A DNA stretch of 64,000 nucleotides from Agromyces cerinus subsp. cerinus (GTDB lineage Bacteria > Actinomycetota > Actinomycetes > Actinomycetales > Microbacteriaceae), in NCBI RefSeq assembly GCF_900142065.1, contig NZ_FSRJ01000002.1, forward strand, positions 682,001-746,000. Direction: 5' to 3'. A model generated the notes under the pieces. The model made no database searches. It saw only the letters and a program-made list of their open reading frames with translations, and was not told the DNA's origin. Shown piece by piece: positions 11,391-19,415 of the stretch (position 1 is its first letter; each line of letters begins with the position of its first letter). The position numbers and the translations under genes are program-made.

Positions 11391-11855
11391 TCAGCGCAGC
11401 TCGAAGATCCGGATGCAGACGAATCCCGGCTCCGGCCTCGCCATGCCGATGAACTGGCGTTCGGCGAGCCACCGGTGGGCCGGGGCATCCGTCTGGAAGA
11501 CCGGCGCGGTTCGGTAGTACAGCTCCGCCTCGGTGACCGGCTCGCCGGCCGCCAGCCGCTGCTCGAGCTCGTCGGAGGCGACGTAGTAGCCACGGTTCAC
11601 GACGTCGATGACCGAACCGTCGTCGGCCTCGAGAAGATAGCGGGCGTCGAGCTGCGTGACGTCGCCGCGAGCGACCCACCAGTCGCCGCCGCCGGGCAGC
11701 ACGCGGCCGTTCAGTCGAGGACCGGTCACGGTACCGCCCGTGATCGGCGTGAAGCCCAGAGCTTCGGATGCCCCGCGGCCGATGTGACGCTCGCCGTCGA
11801 CCTCGACCCTGAGCTCGAAGGCGAACGCGAGGCTCGGTTCGAGCAGGGCGCTCAT
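11391..11855 (-). CDS. DUF3237 domain protein
   Basis: 154 residues from ATG 11855. Typical DUF3237 features: LEPSLAFAFELRVEV at the start, GGTVTGPRLNGRVLPGGGDW, ARYLLEADDGSVIDVVNRGYY, YYRTAPVFQT, and the ending GFVCIRIFELR. It is a small beta-barrel protein of unknown function. An in-frame ATG at 11885 is an alternative start. It is convergent with the SseB-like gene. Confidence 0.85.
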   Translation of the reverse strand: MSALLEPSLAFAFELRVEVDGERHIGRGASEALGFTPITGGTVTGPRLNGRVLPGGGDWWVARGDVTQLDARYLLEADDGSVIDVVNRGYYVASDELEQRLAAGEPVTEAELYYRTAPVFQTDAPAHRWLAERQFIGMARPEPGFVCIRIFELR

Positions 11856-12001
11856 CGGAGCGCTCCGTCGGTTCGGCCCGTGCATTCCGTGTGGTCGTTC
11901 ATCTCGCTCCTTCGCGTCGCATGCAACGCTCAACGGTATCGGGAGGAAGCAGGCTCGACCCGCTTGACCCTGCACCGTGGTTCACGGTCGACACTGGCGG
12001 C

Positions 12002-12469
12002 ATGACCGCAACCGCAACCGCAACCGCAACCTCATCCTCCACAGCCCTCCGCTCCGCCTCCGACGATTCCTTCGAGCGCGTGCGCTGGGGTCGCGCCGGC
12101 GCCGTCTACGACCTCATCGTGACCGTCGGGTTCGCGACGCCCGTCACCGCGTCGCTCCTGCTCGCCCTGACCCGATCGCTCCACGAGGCACTGAACCTGC
12201 AGGGGGCGCAGCTGCCCGAGCTCGACCCCACCGCGCTCATGTTCACGAGCATGTTCGGCACCGCCGTGACCATGTGGGCGATCGCCCGGATCCTGCGCCC
12301 CGAGGCCCGGTTCATCGCGATCGACACGATCGGGCGAGCGGTGTTCTCGCTCTGGATGATCTGGGCGCTGTTGAATGGGCAGAGCGCGACGATCGTCGTG
12401 TTCCTGATCGGGGAGGTGACATGGCTGATCCTGCAGCTCAGCGGACTGCTCCGACTGCGTCGCCGCTGA
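12002..12469 (+). CDS. Four-helix integral membrane protein
   Basis: 155 residues from ATG 12002. The N-terminus reads MTATATATAT because it is encoded by an ACCGCA-type hexamer repeat (12006-12028). Four TM helices follow (about 35-60, 75-95, 105-125 and 130-150). The 3' end overlaps the MerR gene by 49 nt, so the regulator probably controls or is co-expressed with it. The function is not recognised. Confidence 0.7.
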   Translation: MTATATATATSSSTALRSASDDSFERVRWGRAGAVYDLIVTVGFATPVTASLLLALTRSLHEALNLQGAQLPELDPTALMFTSMFGTAVTMWAIARILRPEARFIAIDTIGRAVFSLWMIWALLNGQSATIVVFLIGEVTWLILQLSGLLRLRRR

Positions 12470-12846
12470 CGACGGGCCCGCTCGCCGGCGCCTCGGGCGT
12501 CGCGGTGAGCACGCTTCGGTTCTACGAACGGCAGGGGCTGCTCTCGCCCGACGGTCGCTCGGGAGGCGGGTACCGCCAGTACTCTCCGGACTCGGTGCGG
12601 CGGGTGCGGTTCATCCGCCGCGCGCAAGAGCTCGGGTTCACCCTGCGCGAGGTGCGAGAGGTGCTGGCGCTCTCCGACGAGCCCGAGCGCATCGTGCTCG
12701 ACGATGTCGCGGAACAGGTCGCCGACAAGCTCGCCGAACTCGATCAGCGCATCGCCGACCTGCGCGGGGTGCGCGCGGCGCTCGCCCTGCTGGTCGAGTC
12801 GGGGCCGGTGCATCCGACGTGTCCGGTGATCGACGCCGTCGTCTGA
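12421..12846 (+). CDS. MerR-family transcriptional regulator
   Basis: 141 residues from ATG 12421. The winged-helix N-terminus reads GVAVSTLRFYERQGLL, GGYRQYSPDSVRRVRFI and LGFTLREVREVLALSD. A coiled-coil dimerisation helix (VADKLAELDQRIADLRGVRAAL) follows. The tail HPTCPVIDAVV holds the only Cys, giving a possible metal or thiol sensor site, though the paired Cys of CueR/ZntR is absent. It overlaps the membrane gene by 49 nt. Confidence 0.9.
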   Translation: MADPAAQRTAPTASPLTTGPLAGASGVAVSTLRFYERQGLLSPDGRSGGGYRQYSPDSVRRVRFIRRAQELGFTLREVREVLALSDEPERIVLDDVAEQVADKLAELDQRIADLRGVRAALALLVESGPVHPTCPVIDAVV

Positions 12847-12886
12847 GCTGCCGGCCGGTGCGCGCGGTGCCGGCGCGTCGAGCGAG

Positions 12887-14251
12887 CTAGAACGCGGCGT
12901 CGAGCTCGCGCTCGCGCGGGTCGGCTGCGGCCATCATGGCGCGCTGCACGGCCGCGTGCACGCTGCCCGCCTCGACGTCGAGGATCATCGTGTAGCCGAG
13001 CCGCTTGGCCTCGGCGCCGCGCTGCTTCGCGGCGGTGACGGGACGCACCTCGCCGGCGAGGCTGATCTCGCCGAACGCCGCGAGCTCGTGCGGCACGGCA
13101 CGGTCGCGCATGGCCGAGGCGATCGCCACGGCGATCGCGAGGTCGGCGCCGGGCTCTGCGAGCCGCACGCCGCCCACGGTGGAGACGTAGACGTCGTGCT
13201 CACCGAGGGTCTTGAGCCCCGCTCGGCGCTCGAGCACGGCGATGATCATGGCGACGCGCGACGGGTCGACCCCGTTGACGACGCGGCGCGGCTGCGGGGC
13301 CTTCGTGGAGACCACGAGCGCCTGCACCTCGACCGGCAGCGCACGCCGCCCTTCGAGCGCCACGGTGACGCAGGTGCCGCTCACGGCGCTTCGGCCGCTC
13401 GAGAGGAAGAGACCCGAGGGGTCGGGGACCTCGGCGATGCCTTCGCCGGTCATCTCGAAGCAGCCGACCTCGTCGGTGGGGCCGAACCGGTTCTTGAGCG
13501 CACGCACGAAGCGGAGGGCGGTCTGCCGGTCGCCCTCGAACTGGCAGACGACGTCGACCAGGTGCTCCAGCAGACGCGGCCCGGCGATCGAGCCGTCTTT
13601 GGTGACATGGCCGACGAGCAGCACGGGCAGTTGCCGCTCCTTCGCCACGCGGATGAGAGTCGAGGCGACCTCGCGCACCTGGCTCGGCTGCCCCGGAAGG
13701 CCGTCGGAGAGCGATGAGGAGACGGTCTGCACCGAATCGACGATGAGGAGGGCGGGGGAGACGGCGTCGACCTGACCGAGGATCGTCGCGAGGTCGGTCT
13801 CGGCAGCGAGGTAGAGCTCGTCGTGCACTGCTCCGGTGCGCCCGGCGCGGAGCCGCACCTGTGCGACCGACTCCTCTGCGGTGACGTAGAGCACGCGGCG
13901 ACCGGTGCCGGCGACGCGCGCCGCCACCTCGAGGAGGAGCGTGGACTTGCCCACTCCGGGCTCGCCCGAGAGCAGGATGGCGGCGCCCGCCACGATGCCG
14001 CCGCCGAGCACGCGGTCGAACTCGCCGATGCCGCTCGGTCGGTGCGCCGCGTCTTCGGTCTGCACGTCGACGATCGATCGCGCCGTGCGCGCCTCGCCGA
14101 GTTGCACGGCCTGCACGGCGCGGACGATGCCGGTGGCCTCGGCCACGTCGACGACGGTGCCCCACTGCTGGCACTCGCCGCAGCGACCCGCCCACTTGAG
14201 GGTGCTCCAGCCGCACTCGGAGCAACGGAACGTGGAGGTGGAGCGGGCCAT
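12887..14251 (-). CDS. radA: DNA repair protein RadA (Sms)
   Basis: 454 residues, full length. It has a C4 zinc finger (Cys 10, 13, 24, 27), a RecA-like core with Walker A GEPGVGKS at 96-103 and Walker B LLIVDSV, the RadA signature KNRFG, and a C-terminal Lon-protease-like domain (GDxAIAVAIASAM type region). It is a branch-migration helicase/ATPase that processes recombination intermediates in the cytoplasm. Confidence 0.97.
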   Translation of the reverse strand: MARSTSTFRCSECGWSTLKWAGRCGECQQWGTVVDVAEATGIVRAVQAVQLGEARTARSIVDVQTEDAAHRPSGIGEFDRVLGGGIVAGAAILLSGEPGVGKSTLLLEVAARVAGTGRRVLYVTAEESVAQVRLRAGRTGAVHDELYLAAETDLATILGQVDAVSPALLIVDSVQTVSSSLSDGLPGQPSQVREVASTLIRVAKERQLPVLLVGHVTKDGSIAGPRLLEHLVDVVCQFEGDRQTALRFVRALKNRFGPTDEVGCFEMTGEGIAEVPDPSGLFLSSGRSAVSGTCVTVALEGRRALPVEVQALVVSTKAPQPRRVVNGVDPSRVAMIIAVLERRAGLKTLGEHDVYVSTVGGVRLAEPGADLAIAVAIASAMRDRAVPHELAAFGEISLAGEVRPVTAAKQRGAEAKRLGYTMILDVEAGSVHAAVQRAMMAAADPRERELDAAF

Positions 14252-14351
14252 GCCCCGAGACTAGTTGCGGCCGCCGACAGCGGGAGGCGCGGCGCGGCGC
14301 CCGCGGTCGATGCGCTGGCCGCCGGGGTCGCCCCGGCGTACCCTGAGCGGC

Positions 14352-15566
14352 ATGCGGGCGGACGTCGACGTGCTCGTCATCGGAGCCGGCCAGGCCGGGC
14401 TCGCGGTCAGCCACGGACTCTCGGCCTCGGGCATCGATCACGTGGTGCTCGAGCGCGAGCGTGTCGGCGCAGCATGGGACACCCGCTGGGACAGCTTCCG
14501 GCTCGTGACGCCGAATCACACCATCCGGCTGCCGGGCGGAGAGTACCGGGGCGACGACCCCGCCGGCTACCTCGATCGCGACGAGATCGGCGCGCACCTG
14601 CGCGACTACGCGAGTTCCTTCGCCGCGCCGATCCAGGAGCGGACCGGCGTCGAGTCGCTCCGGAGCGCGGGCGTGGGCGACGGCTTCGTCGCCGAGACGG
14701 CGGCGGGCGGCATCCGGGCCCGTCGCGTCGTGGTCTGCACCGGCGCGTACCAGCGCGAGCATCGGCCCGGGTTCGTCGAGGAGATCGGCCGAGAGGTGCC
14801 CGTCGTCGCGGCCACGGAGTACCGGGCCCCCGACGCGTTGCCCGGCGGCACCGTGCTCGTCATCGGCGGCGGCCAGTCGGGCTGCCAGATCGCGCATGAA
14901 CTCGTGCATGCCGGCCGTCGTGTCGTGCTCGCGGCGAGCCGGGCCCCGGCGATGCCGCGTCGTGTCGACGGGCGCGACATCATCGACTGGCTGAACGAGC
15001 TCGGCTTCTTCGACGACACCCTCGCGGATATGCCGTCGCCGGCGGTGCGGAACGTGTCGAACCCGCTCATCTCCGGCGCGCACGGCGGGCACGAGGTCAA
15101 CCTCCGCGCGCTCGCCGCAGACGGCGTCGAGCTGCTCGGCCACGTTACCGGCGTCGACGGGGCGCGGGTGCGAGTCGCCGACGATCTCGCGGAGTCGGTC
15201 GCCTTCGGCGACGACGTGTTCCACGAGGTCTGCGCGGGGATCGGGCGCCTGTGCTGGTCGCAGGGCCTGCCGGTACCCGATCTGCCTGAACGGCCCTCGA
15301 CCGGGCTCGTCGCTGCTACGGCGCCGCTCCTCGACGAGCTCGGGGTGGTCGTCAACGCCGTGGGATTCCGCCCCGACTACGGCTGGATCGACCTGCCGGA
15401 GATCGTCGACGACATGGGCTTCCCGGTGCAGGAGGACGGGGCGAGCGCTCGCGTGCCCGGCCTGTCCTTCGTCGGGGTGCCGTGGATGCGCACGCGCAGA
15501 TCCCCGCTGCTGCTCGGCGTCGGCGAGGACGCCGAGGTCGTCGTCAGGCGGCTTGCCGCTCGATGA
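14352..15566 (+). CDS. FAD-dependent NAD(P)-binding monooxygenase-type oxidoreductase
   Basis: 404 residues. The FAD-binding Rossmann motif VIGAGQAGLAVSHGL is at residues 8-22, and the NAD(P) motif VIGGGQSGCQIAHEL is near 175. In between are WDTRWDSFRLVTPN and CTGAYQ, typical of flavin-containing monooxygenase/CzcO-like oxidoreductases. The substrate cannot be read from sequence. Its 3' end overlaps the convergent SGNH hydrolase gene by 23 bp. Confidence 0.88.
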   Translation: MRADVDVLVIGAGQAGLAVSHGLSASGIDHVVLERERVGAAWDTRWDSFRLVTPNHTIRLPGGEYRGDDPAGYLDRDEIGAHLRDYASSFAAPIQERTGVESLRSAGVGDGFVAETAAGGIRARRVVVCTGAYQREHRPGFVEEIGREVPVVAATEYRAPDALPGGTVLVIGGGQSGCQIAHELVHAGRRVVLAASRAPAMPRRVDGRDIIDWLNELGFFDDTLADMPSPAVRNVSNPLISGAHGGHEVNLRALAADGVELLGHVTGVDGARVRVADDLAESVAFGDDVFHEVCAGIGRLCWSQGLPVPDLPERPSTGLVAATAPLLDELGVVVNAVGFRPDYGWIDLPEIVDDMGFPVQEDGASARVPGLSFVGVPWMRTRRSPLLLGVGEDAEVVVRRLAAR

Positions 15567-16404
15567 TGCGCTCGAACGAGCTCAGCGACTCGCGGCGCCG
15601 CGATCGCAGCACGCCCGCGATCGCCGGCCGGAACGCCTCGGCCCACACGGCGTAGCCGTGATCGTTCGGGTGGAACATGTCGCGCGCGAACTGCGTCAGG
15701 ATGCCGCGCAGGCCCTGACGCCGAGTGGCTTCGTGCAGCGGCGCCACGACGAGTCCGTGCTCGCGGGCGGCGGCGCGCAGCATCCGGTTCGCCTCGGCGA
15801 CCTTGCGCTCGTTCTGCGGAAAGTGGAAGCACGGCAGGTCGGCGACGACGGCGTGCAGCGGCAGCTCCGCGAAGATCGAGCGGATGTTGCGGTCGAACCG
15901 CTCCGGGCTCCAGTCGGCGATGTCGTTCGCACCGATCGAGACGGTGACGACATCGGGTCGAAGGGCACGGATGTCGCGGAAGCGCGGCAGCTGATCGCGC
16001 ACCGCGAGCGCCGTGGTGGCGCCCGAGACGCTGAGGTTCACGACGCGGACGCTCCGTCCAGTCGACTCGCGCAGCTCATCGGCGATCTGGCCGACGTAGC
16101 TGCGGTCGGGGCGGGAGGCGCCGATGCCCTGCGCGGCGCTGTCGCCGATCGCGACGTAGAGCAGCTCGCCGTCGGCCTTCGCGTGGTCGCGCCACCACTT
16201 CGAGTGCACAGGCAGCGTCTCGTTCAGGGTCGATCGGTTCTCGCGCACCCGCTCGCGGAACGGACGCACGCCGAAGCTGCCGAGCACGGTCGACGCGGCG
16301 AGCCGCGCGCCGGCCGTGAGGCTCTGGCGCGGGGCGTCGGCACGGGAGATGGGGGAGACGGTCACGAGCAGAACGTATTGCTGCACGCTTCGCGTGAGCT
16401 GCAT
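15544..16404 (-). CDS. SGNH/GDSL-type hydrolase
   Basis: 286 residues if started at ATG 16404; GTG 16365 (MTVSPISRAD) is equally possible since neither has a clear ribosome site. Block I is AIGDSAAQG (nucleophile Ser), the oxyanion Gly is in SVSGATT, block III is IGANDI, and the catalytic Asp-x-x-His is in FHPNDHGY. It is an esterase/lipase-like enzyme. No signal peptide is visible, so it is probably cytoplasmic. The gene's 5' end is close to tRNA-Ser. Confidence 0.85.
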   Translation of the reverse strand: MQLTRSVQQYVLLVTVSPISRADAPRQSLTAGARLAASTVLGSFGVRPFRERVRENRSTLNETLPVHSKWWRDHAKADGELLYVAIGDSAAQGIGASRPDRSYVGQIADELRESTGRSVRVVNLSVSGATTALAVRDQLPRFRDIRALRPDVVTVSIGANDIADWSPERFDRNIRSIFAELPLHAVVADLPCFHFPQNERKVAEANRMLRAAAREHGLVVAPLHEATRRQGLRGILTQFARDMFHPNDHGYAVWAEAFRPAIAGVLRSRRRESLSSFERIIERQAA

Positions 16405-16474
16405 GCAGGCTGAACATCTGCTGAGGCATCCGCTCGTTTTGGTGGTTGCGGCCTCGTCGTCTACGATTGTCCTC

Positions 16475-16564
16475 GGTACCGTGTCCGAGCGGCCGAAGGT
16501 GCAACTCTCGAAAAGTTGTGTGGGTGAAAGCCCACCGTGGGTTCAAATCCCACCGGTACCGCCA
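16475..16564 (+). tRNA. tRNA-Ser (anticodon CGA)
   Basis: Acceptor arms GGTACCG (16475-16481) and CGGTACC (16554-16560), discriminator G and encoded CCA (16562-16564). The anticodon arm is CAACT-CTCGAAA-AGTTG with anticodon CGA. The long variable arm (TGGGTGAAAGCCCA) is typical of class II serine tRNA, and the T loop is TTCAAAT. The gene is intact. Its 3' end forms attL of the island. Confidence 0.96.
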
Positions 16565-16565
16565 T
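16539..16565 (+). repeat. attL (27-bp direct repeat, tRNA-Ser 3' end)
   Basis: It begins GGGTTCAAATCCCACC (T arm) and runs through the acceptor arm and CCA to T16565. It is identical over 27 bp to 21416-21442. Sequence diverges immediately on both sides of the repeat. Confidence 0.92.
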
Positions 16566-16571
16566 CTGATT

Positions 16572-16612
16572 CGCCCCGTGATCCGAGCAGTAGCAAGGGT
16601 CCGGGGCGTTTC
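16572..16612. terminator. Hairpin terminator shared by tRNA-Ser and integrase
   Basis: CGCCCCG (16572-16578) and CGGGGCG (16602-16608) pair, followed by TTTCT. It lies between the tRNA 3' end and the integrase stop (16617). It is island DNA and replaces the tRNA's original terminator, which now lies beyond attR at 21451-21490. Confidence 0.65.
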
Positions 16613-16616
16613 TGCT

Positions 16617-17399
16617 TTAAGCCGACACCGCGTCTGGCCACATTTTGGACACATTGGCTTCGCGGTACGCGGCATCCAGTCGGTCTGCAACGGCGTTCAG
16701 ATCGTCGTCGAACAGGTCGCTGTAGACATCGAGCGTCATGGCTGCCGAGGCGTGTCCGAGCATCCGTTGTACGGCTTTCACGTTCGCGCCGGCTGAGATT
16801 GCCAGCGACGCTGCTGTGTGCCGGAGATCGTGCGGTGTCACTCGCGGAAAGGTTGGGTCTGACTTCTGGGCTCGGCGAACAGCGTAGGCAAACCAGCCAG
16901 CCTTGGAGTGGGGGAGCTTCATGTGGTCATGGCCGTCGCCAAACACGATCTGATCGGAGGGCCGGGAGCTGATCGCGTCCTCGAGCATGGGCCGCAGGAA
17001 TGCGGGGAACGCGATAGACCGAGAGACGTGCGTCTTGGGTGTGCCGACATGCACGGTCCCGCCGACCATTACGGCGTTCTCGACCACGTTGATTCGCTGA
17101 CGTTTGAGATCAACGTCGCGAACACGAAGTCCGGTCGCCTCACCCCACCGGACACCGCAGTATGCGAGTGTCAGGATCATGGTGGCGTGGACGCCTGCTT
17201 GCAGAGCTAGGACGGTCACCTGCTGGTTCGTGAGGTAGGCGTGGCGCTTGCTCTTCTTCCGCGGGAGGTTGACGCCACGGGCCGGGTTTGACGGGATTCG
17301 CCTGTCCTTCACGGCTATGTCGAGGATGCCCGCCAGGACGCCGTAGGCGGGGCGAATGGGCCGGCCGGCAAGAGCCACGTTCGTTCGATGCTGGGCCGA
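16617..17399 (-). pseudogene. int: Tyrosine site-specific integrase, N-terminally truncated
   Basis: The frame runs from just after an in-frame TGA (17400-17402) to TAA at 16617; GTG 17378 is the first usable start (253 aa). The catalytic domain is complete: CGVRWGE (Arg), TPKTHVSR (Lys region), HDLRHTAASLAI (H-x-x-R), LGHASAAM and the nucleophile in LDVYSDLF. The protein begins inside the core-binding domain (RPAYGVLAGILDIAVKDRRI). The usual 100-130 N-terminal residues (arm-binding domain) are absent in any frame upstream, where a different gene (17491) begins. It is therefore probably non-functional alone. It lies next to attL, as expected. Confidence 0.82.
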
Positions 17400-17490
17400 T
17401 CAAGCCGCATAAGAAGTAGCGGCGTTCCGATCGCTTCGACACTGCGCGTGTCGCGAAGTCACCGAGCCCAATCGGACGGAGGCTCGGGAC

Positions 17491-17643
17491 ATGGCAACCA
17501 CCAATTCGAATGAGAACATCCGATGCCCGATCGACCCGTCGCACCGCCTGCTGCGTGGTGAGTCGTACGCAATGGTCGGCTGGGTATGCACCGAATGCGG
17601 CGTGCAGGTCGCATCGAAGGAACGAACGGAGCTCCAAGAATGA
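17491..17643 (+). CDS. Small zinc-ribbon-like protein (50 aa)
   Basis: ATG 17491 with GGAGG 8 nt upstream. The product is 50 residues, starting MATTNSNENIRCPIDPSHRL. Potential metal ligands are Cys 12, a nearby His, and a CTEC knuckle (C-x-x-C). Its stop overlaps the next start as ATGA (17640-17643), indicating translational coupling. I do not recognise a family. The ribosome site, Cys pattern and coupling are the grounds for calling it. Confidence 0.6.
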   Translation: MATTNSNENIRCPIDPSHRLLRGESYAMVGWVCTECGVQVASKERTELQE

Positions 17644-18107
17644 CCGACTCCAACTGGACAGATGGCGGCGAGGCTTACGTTGCCCATTGGGGGCTGCCAG
17701 AGGGGCACCCTTCGCGAGTCGTCGCGCGCTTCCACGAGCTTCTCTCAACAGATCCCATCGAAGTCGATGCGTTGCAATCGGTGGTCACGCCGGAATCGAT
17801 ACAGCACTGGGGTAGCTTCGATGGCGCGCGGGAGTTCTTGGATCGTCTCGCGATCTCGAATCGGACCCTCCGTGTTCCCGGTGCCGCTGACGTAGCGTTC
17901 ATAAAGCTGGTCGAGGGCAGTCAAGCCCGCGTCGCTCAGAAGCCAGAATCGGAGGTCGCGTATGTCGCGCTCGTATGGCGACCGTCGCTGGGAGGTTGGC
18001 GGATCCACGGGATCGGTGGACCAATCCCAGCCGATCAACTGCCGCGGGAGAAGACACTCGATGACGCGCCAACGTATGACACCGATGCCAATGTCATCTT
18101 GGAGTAG
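17640..18107 (+). CDS. Island protein of unknown function
   Basis: 155 residues from ATG 17640. It is rich in acidic residues, with EAYVAHWGLPEGHPSRVVARFHELL, a central helix-strand pattern and YVALVWRPSLGGWRIHGIG near the end. The alternation of helices and a strongly curved-sheet-like ending would suit an NTF2/SnoaL-like fold, but this is a guess. It has no TM segment. It is the second gene of a two-gene unit with the zinc-ribbon protein. Confidence 0.6.
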   Translation: MTDSNWTDGGEAYVAHWGLPEGHPSRVVARFHELLSTDPIEVDALQSVVTPESIQHWGSFDGAREFLDRLAISNRTLRVPGAADVAFIKLVEGSQARVAQKPESEVAYVALVWRPSLGGWRIHGIGGPIPADQLPREKTLDDAPTYDTDANVILE

Positions 18108-18157
18108 CACCAACTTCGAAGGCTCTCAGTCTCGAGAGTGATCCAGTGCGTTCAGGA

Positions 18158-18310
18158 CTACTCTCCGGCATCCTCTGACAGACGCACGATGTTTGGGTTC
18201 TGATCGACGGGTTCACCGCTTGCGGTAAGCACGTCCTTCACCCCTGACTTGACGTCTTTCGCCGCCGGCGAAAGCCAGTCATCATTGCCTGGTTCGTTCT
18301 TGTCGTTCAC
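18158..18310 (-). CDS. Small acidic protein (50 aa), last gene of leftward cluster
   Basis: GTG 18310 with GAGGA about 8 nt upstream, the site partly overlapping the stop of the preceding TM-protein gene. It is 50 residues, beginning MNDKNEPGNDDWLSPAAKDV, soluble and acidic. The tight spacing (10 bp) makes it a probable partner of the membrane protein. No homology is recognised. Confidence 0.5.
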   Translation of the reverse strand: MNDKNEPGNDDWLSPAAKDVKSGVKDVLTASGEPVDQNPNIVRLSEDAGE

Positions 18311-18320
18311 GAGCGTGTCC

Positions 18321-18788
18321 TCACATGTCGGGGGCAAACGTCAATAGCAGACTCAACACCCATGCTCCCACCAGGAAGCGAAAACTCAGCCCTACCCAGT
18401 GATTCTTCTTTGTCAGATCACCCCGTGCGTGGGAAAGCTCATCAAGCTTGTCTGCAAGGAGTCGCTCGCGGAGTGCCCCCGGATCCACAGACATCCACCC
18501 CCTTAAGTCGGAAGCCTCCACCGTAAGGGCCTTAGTTTTCCACAACCGAACTGCCGCCAAAGAGGATAGACCGGCCAAGATGTTTAGCACGATAGACAGT
18601 GTCTCCGGGCCGAACTCCCCAGGGGAAGCGGCCTGCACAATCGCGGTGATGCTCGTCGCTGCAAGCACGATGGATGCCCTCGCCAGCGCGTTCGATTGAC
18701 GTGCATCGTTAACCGCAAGTTCGCGATCTACTTCTGCGCTGATCATCTCTACGCGCAGATTACGAAGCTGCTCATCGCTAAGGGCCAC
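18321..18788 (-). CDS. Three-TM membrane protein, SLATT/PycTM-like layout
   Basis: 155 residues from GTG 18788 (MALSDEQLRNLR); TTG 18818 would add 10. An N-terminal amphipathic helix (VEMISAEVDRELAVNDARQS) leads into TM1 (ASIVLAATSITAIV), then TM2 (IVLNILAGLSSLAAVRL). A cytoplasmic helix (LRERLLADKLDELSHA) and TM3 (FRFLVGAWVLSLLLTF) follow. This layout resembles membrane effectors of SLATT or PycTM type used in nucleotide-activated phage defence. That is layout similarity only. No cyclase gene is nearby. Confidence 0.6.
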   Translation of the reverse strand: MALSDEQLRNLRVEMISAEVDRELAVNDARQSNALARASIVLAATSITAIVQAASPGEFGPETLSIVLNILAGLSSLAAVRLWKTKALTVEASDLRGWMSVDPGALRERLLADKLDELSHARGDLTKKNHWVGLSFRFLVGAWVLSLLLTFAPDM

Positions 18789-18832
18789 GAAGCGGAGACT
18801 ATCAGCGCCAATGACCAACGTTCACCCGACGT

Positions 18833-19117
18833 TCAGCGCCCTTTTCGTCCGGTGCTTGGCCACGGGCTCGGTGCGAAACCACCTGGCGCGTGGGCGCGAA
18901 TGAAGCGCTGATGCACCGTTTCGACGGCCTTCCGAAGCGTCGCCTCGTAGCCGATGTGTTCGTCTCGGAACTCAAGCCGGTACATCGGTTCGCCATCGAC
19001 TCGTACTGCGGTTATGCGACCATACTCGCGGTCGTAGGTGTCGAGCAGCAGCCACGTCATTGGCGGCCCTTCGACAGCAGCTAAGAGCGGATGCCACTTC
19101 GGCTCGTCACGGGCCAT
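18833..19117 (-). CDS. Small island protein (94 aa)
   Basis: ATG 19117 (MARDEPKWHPLL). The product is a compact alpha/beta protein with WLLLDTYDREYGRITAVRV, a short sheet, and a helix LRKAVETVHQRFIRAH, with a basic Pro/Gly-rich tail. It overlaps the upstream 68-aa gene by 11 nt and is followed 14-44 nt later by the TM-protein gene. It resembles small actinophage-type proteins of unknown function. Confidence 0.6.
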   Translation of the reverse strand: MARDEPKWHPLLAAVEGPPMTWLLLDTYDREYGRITAVRVDGEPMYRLEFRDEHIGYEATLRKAVETVHQRFIRAHAPGGFAPSPWPSTGRKGR

Positions 19118-19313
19118 CGGCGGCCTCTGCTTCGCGCCGGTAGACGCTCCACACGACGTCAGCTGCGAAGCGCAGCCGCCCTTCAGGAAAGTACCCGAGC
19201 AGGATGCGCTCAGAGGGCTCGGCTGACCAAGTCTCGGCGAGCAGCATCGGCTCAGCCGGGGTGCCAGCCTGAACCTCGCGAATGATCGCGATTCGTGTGA
19301 TGTCGTCGAACAT
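19107..19313 (-). CDS. Small island protein (68 aa)
   Basis: ATG 19313 (MFDDITRIAII). The in-frame TTG at 19364 would start inside the T run of the preceding terminator, so the ATG is preferred. Mostly beta-strand pattern (ILLGYFPEGRLRFAADVVWSVY). It is the first gene of a four-gene leftward cluster (19313 to 18158). No family is recognised. Confidence 0.5.
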   Translation of the reverse strand: MFDDITRIAIIREVQAGTPAEPMLLAETWSAEPSERILLGYFPEGRLRFAADVVWSVYRREAEAADGP

Positions 19314-19362
19314 GATCCACTCGCCACGGCGGACGGATCGAAGTTTCGGCTGCCAGTAACGC

Positions 19363-19401
19363 AAAAGGCCGGGTGCTCCTCTCGAGGGGAGCGCGCCGGC
19401 C
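19363..19401 (-). terminator. Rho-independent terminator of the Abi gene
   Basis: On the minus strand GGCCGG (19401-19396), an inner stem around CTCGAG and CCGGCC (19372-19367) are followed by TTTT (19366-19363). It lies 15 bp after the Abi stop and separates it from the four-gene cluster. Confidence 0.75.
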
Positions 19402-19415
19402 CGCGCGTATCAAGT

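Noticed and set aside
12006..12028. Short tandem repeat (ACCGCA-type units) and the 13-bp units at 20913 considered as CRISPR-like
   Set aside because: Units are too short, lack spacers and there are no cas genes. The first merely encodes an Ala-Thr run at a protein start.
11977..12420. N-terminal extension of the MerR gene (frame open from 11977)
   Set aside because: The extension is an Arg-rich shadow of the membrane-protein gene; MerR proteins begin close to the HTH, matching ATG 12421.
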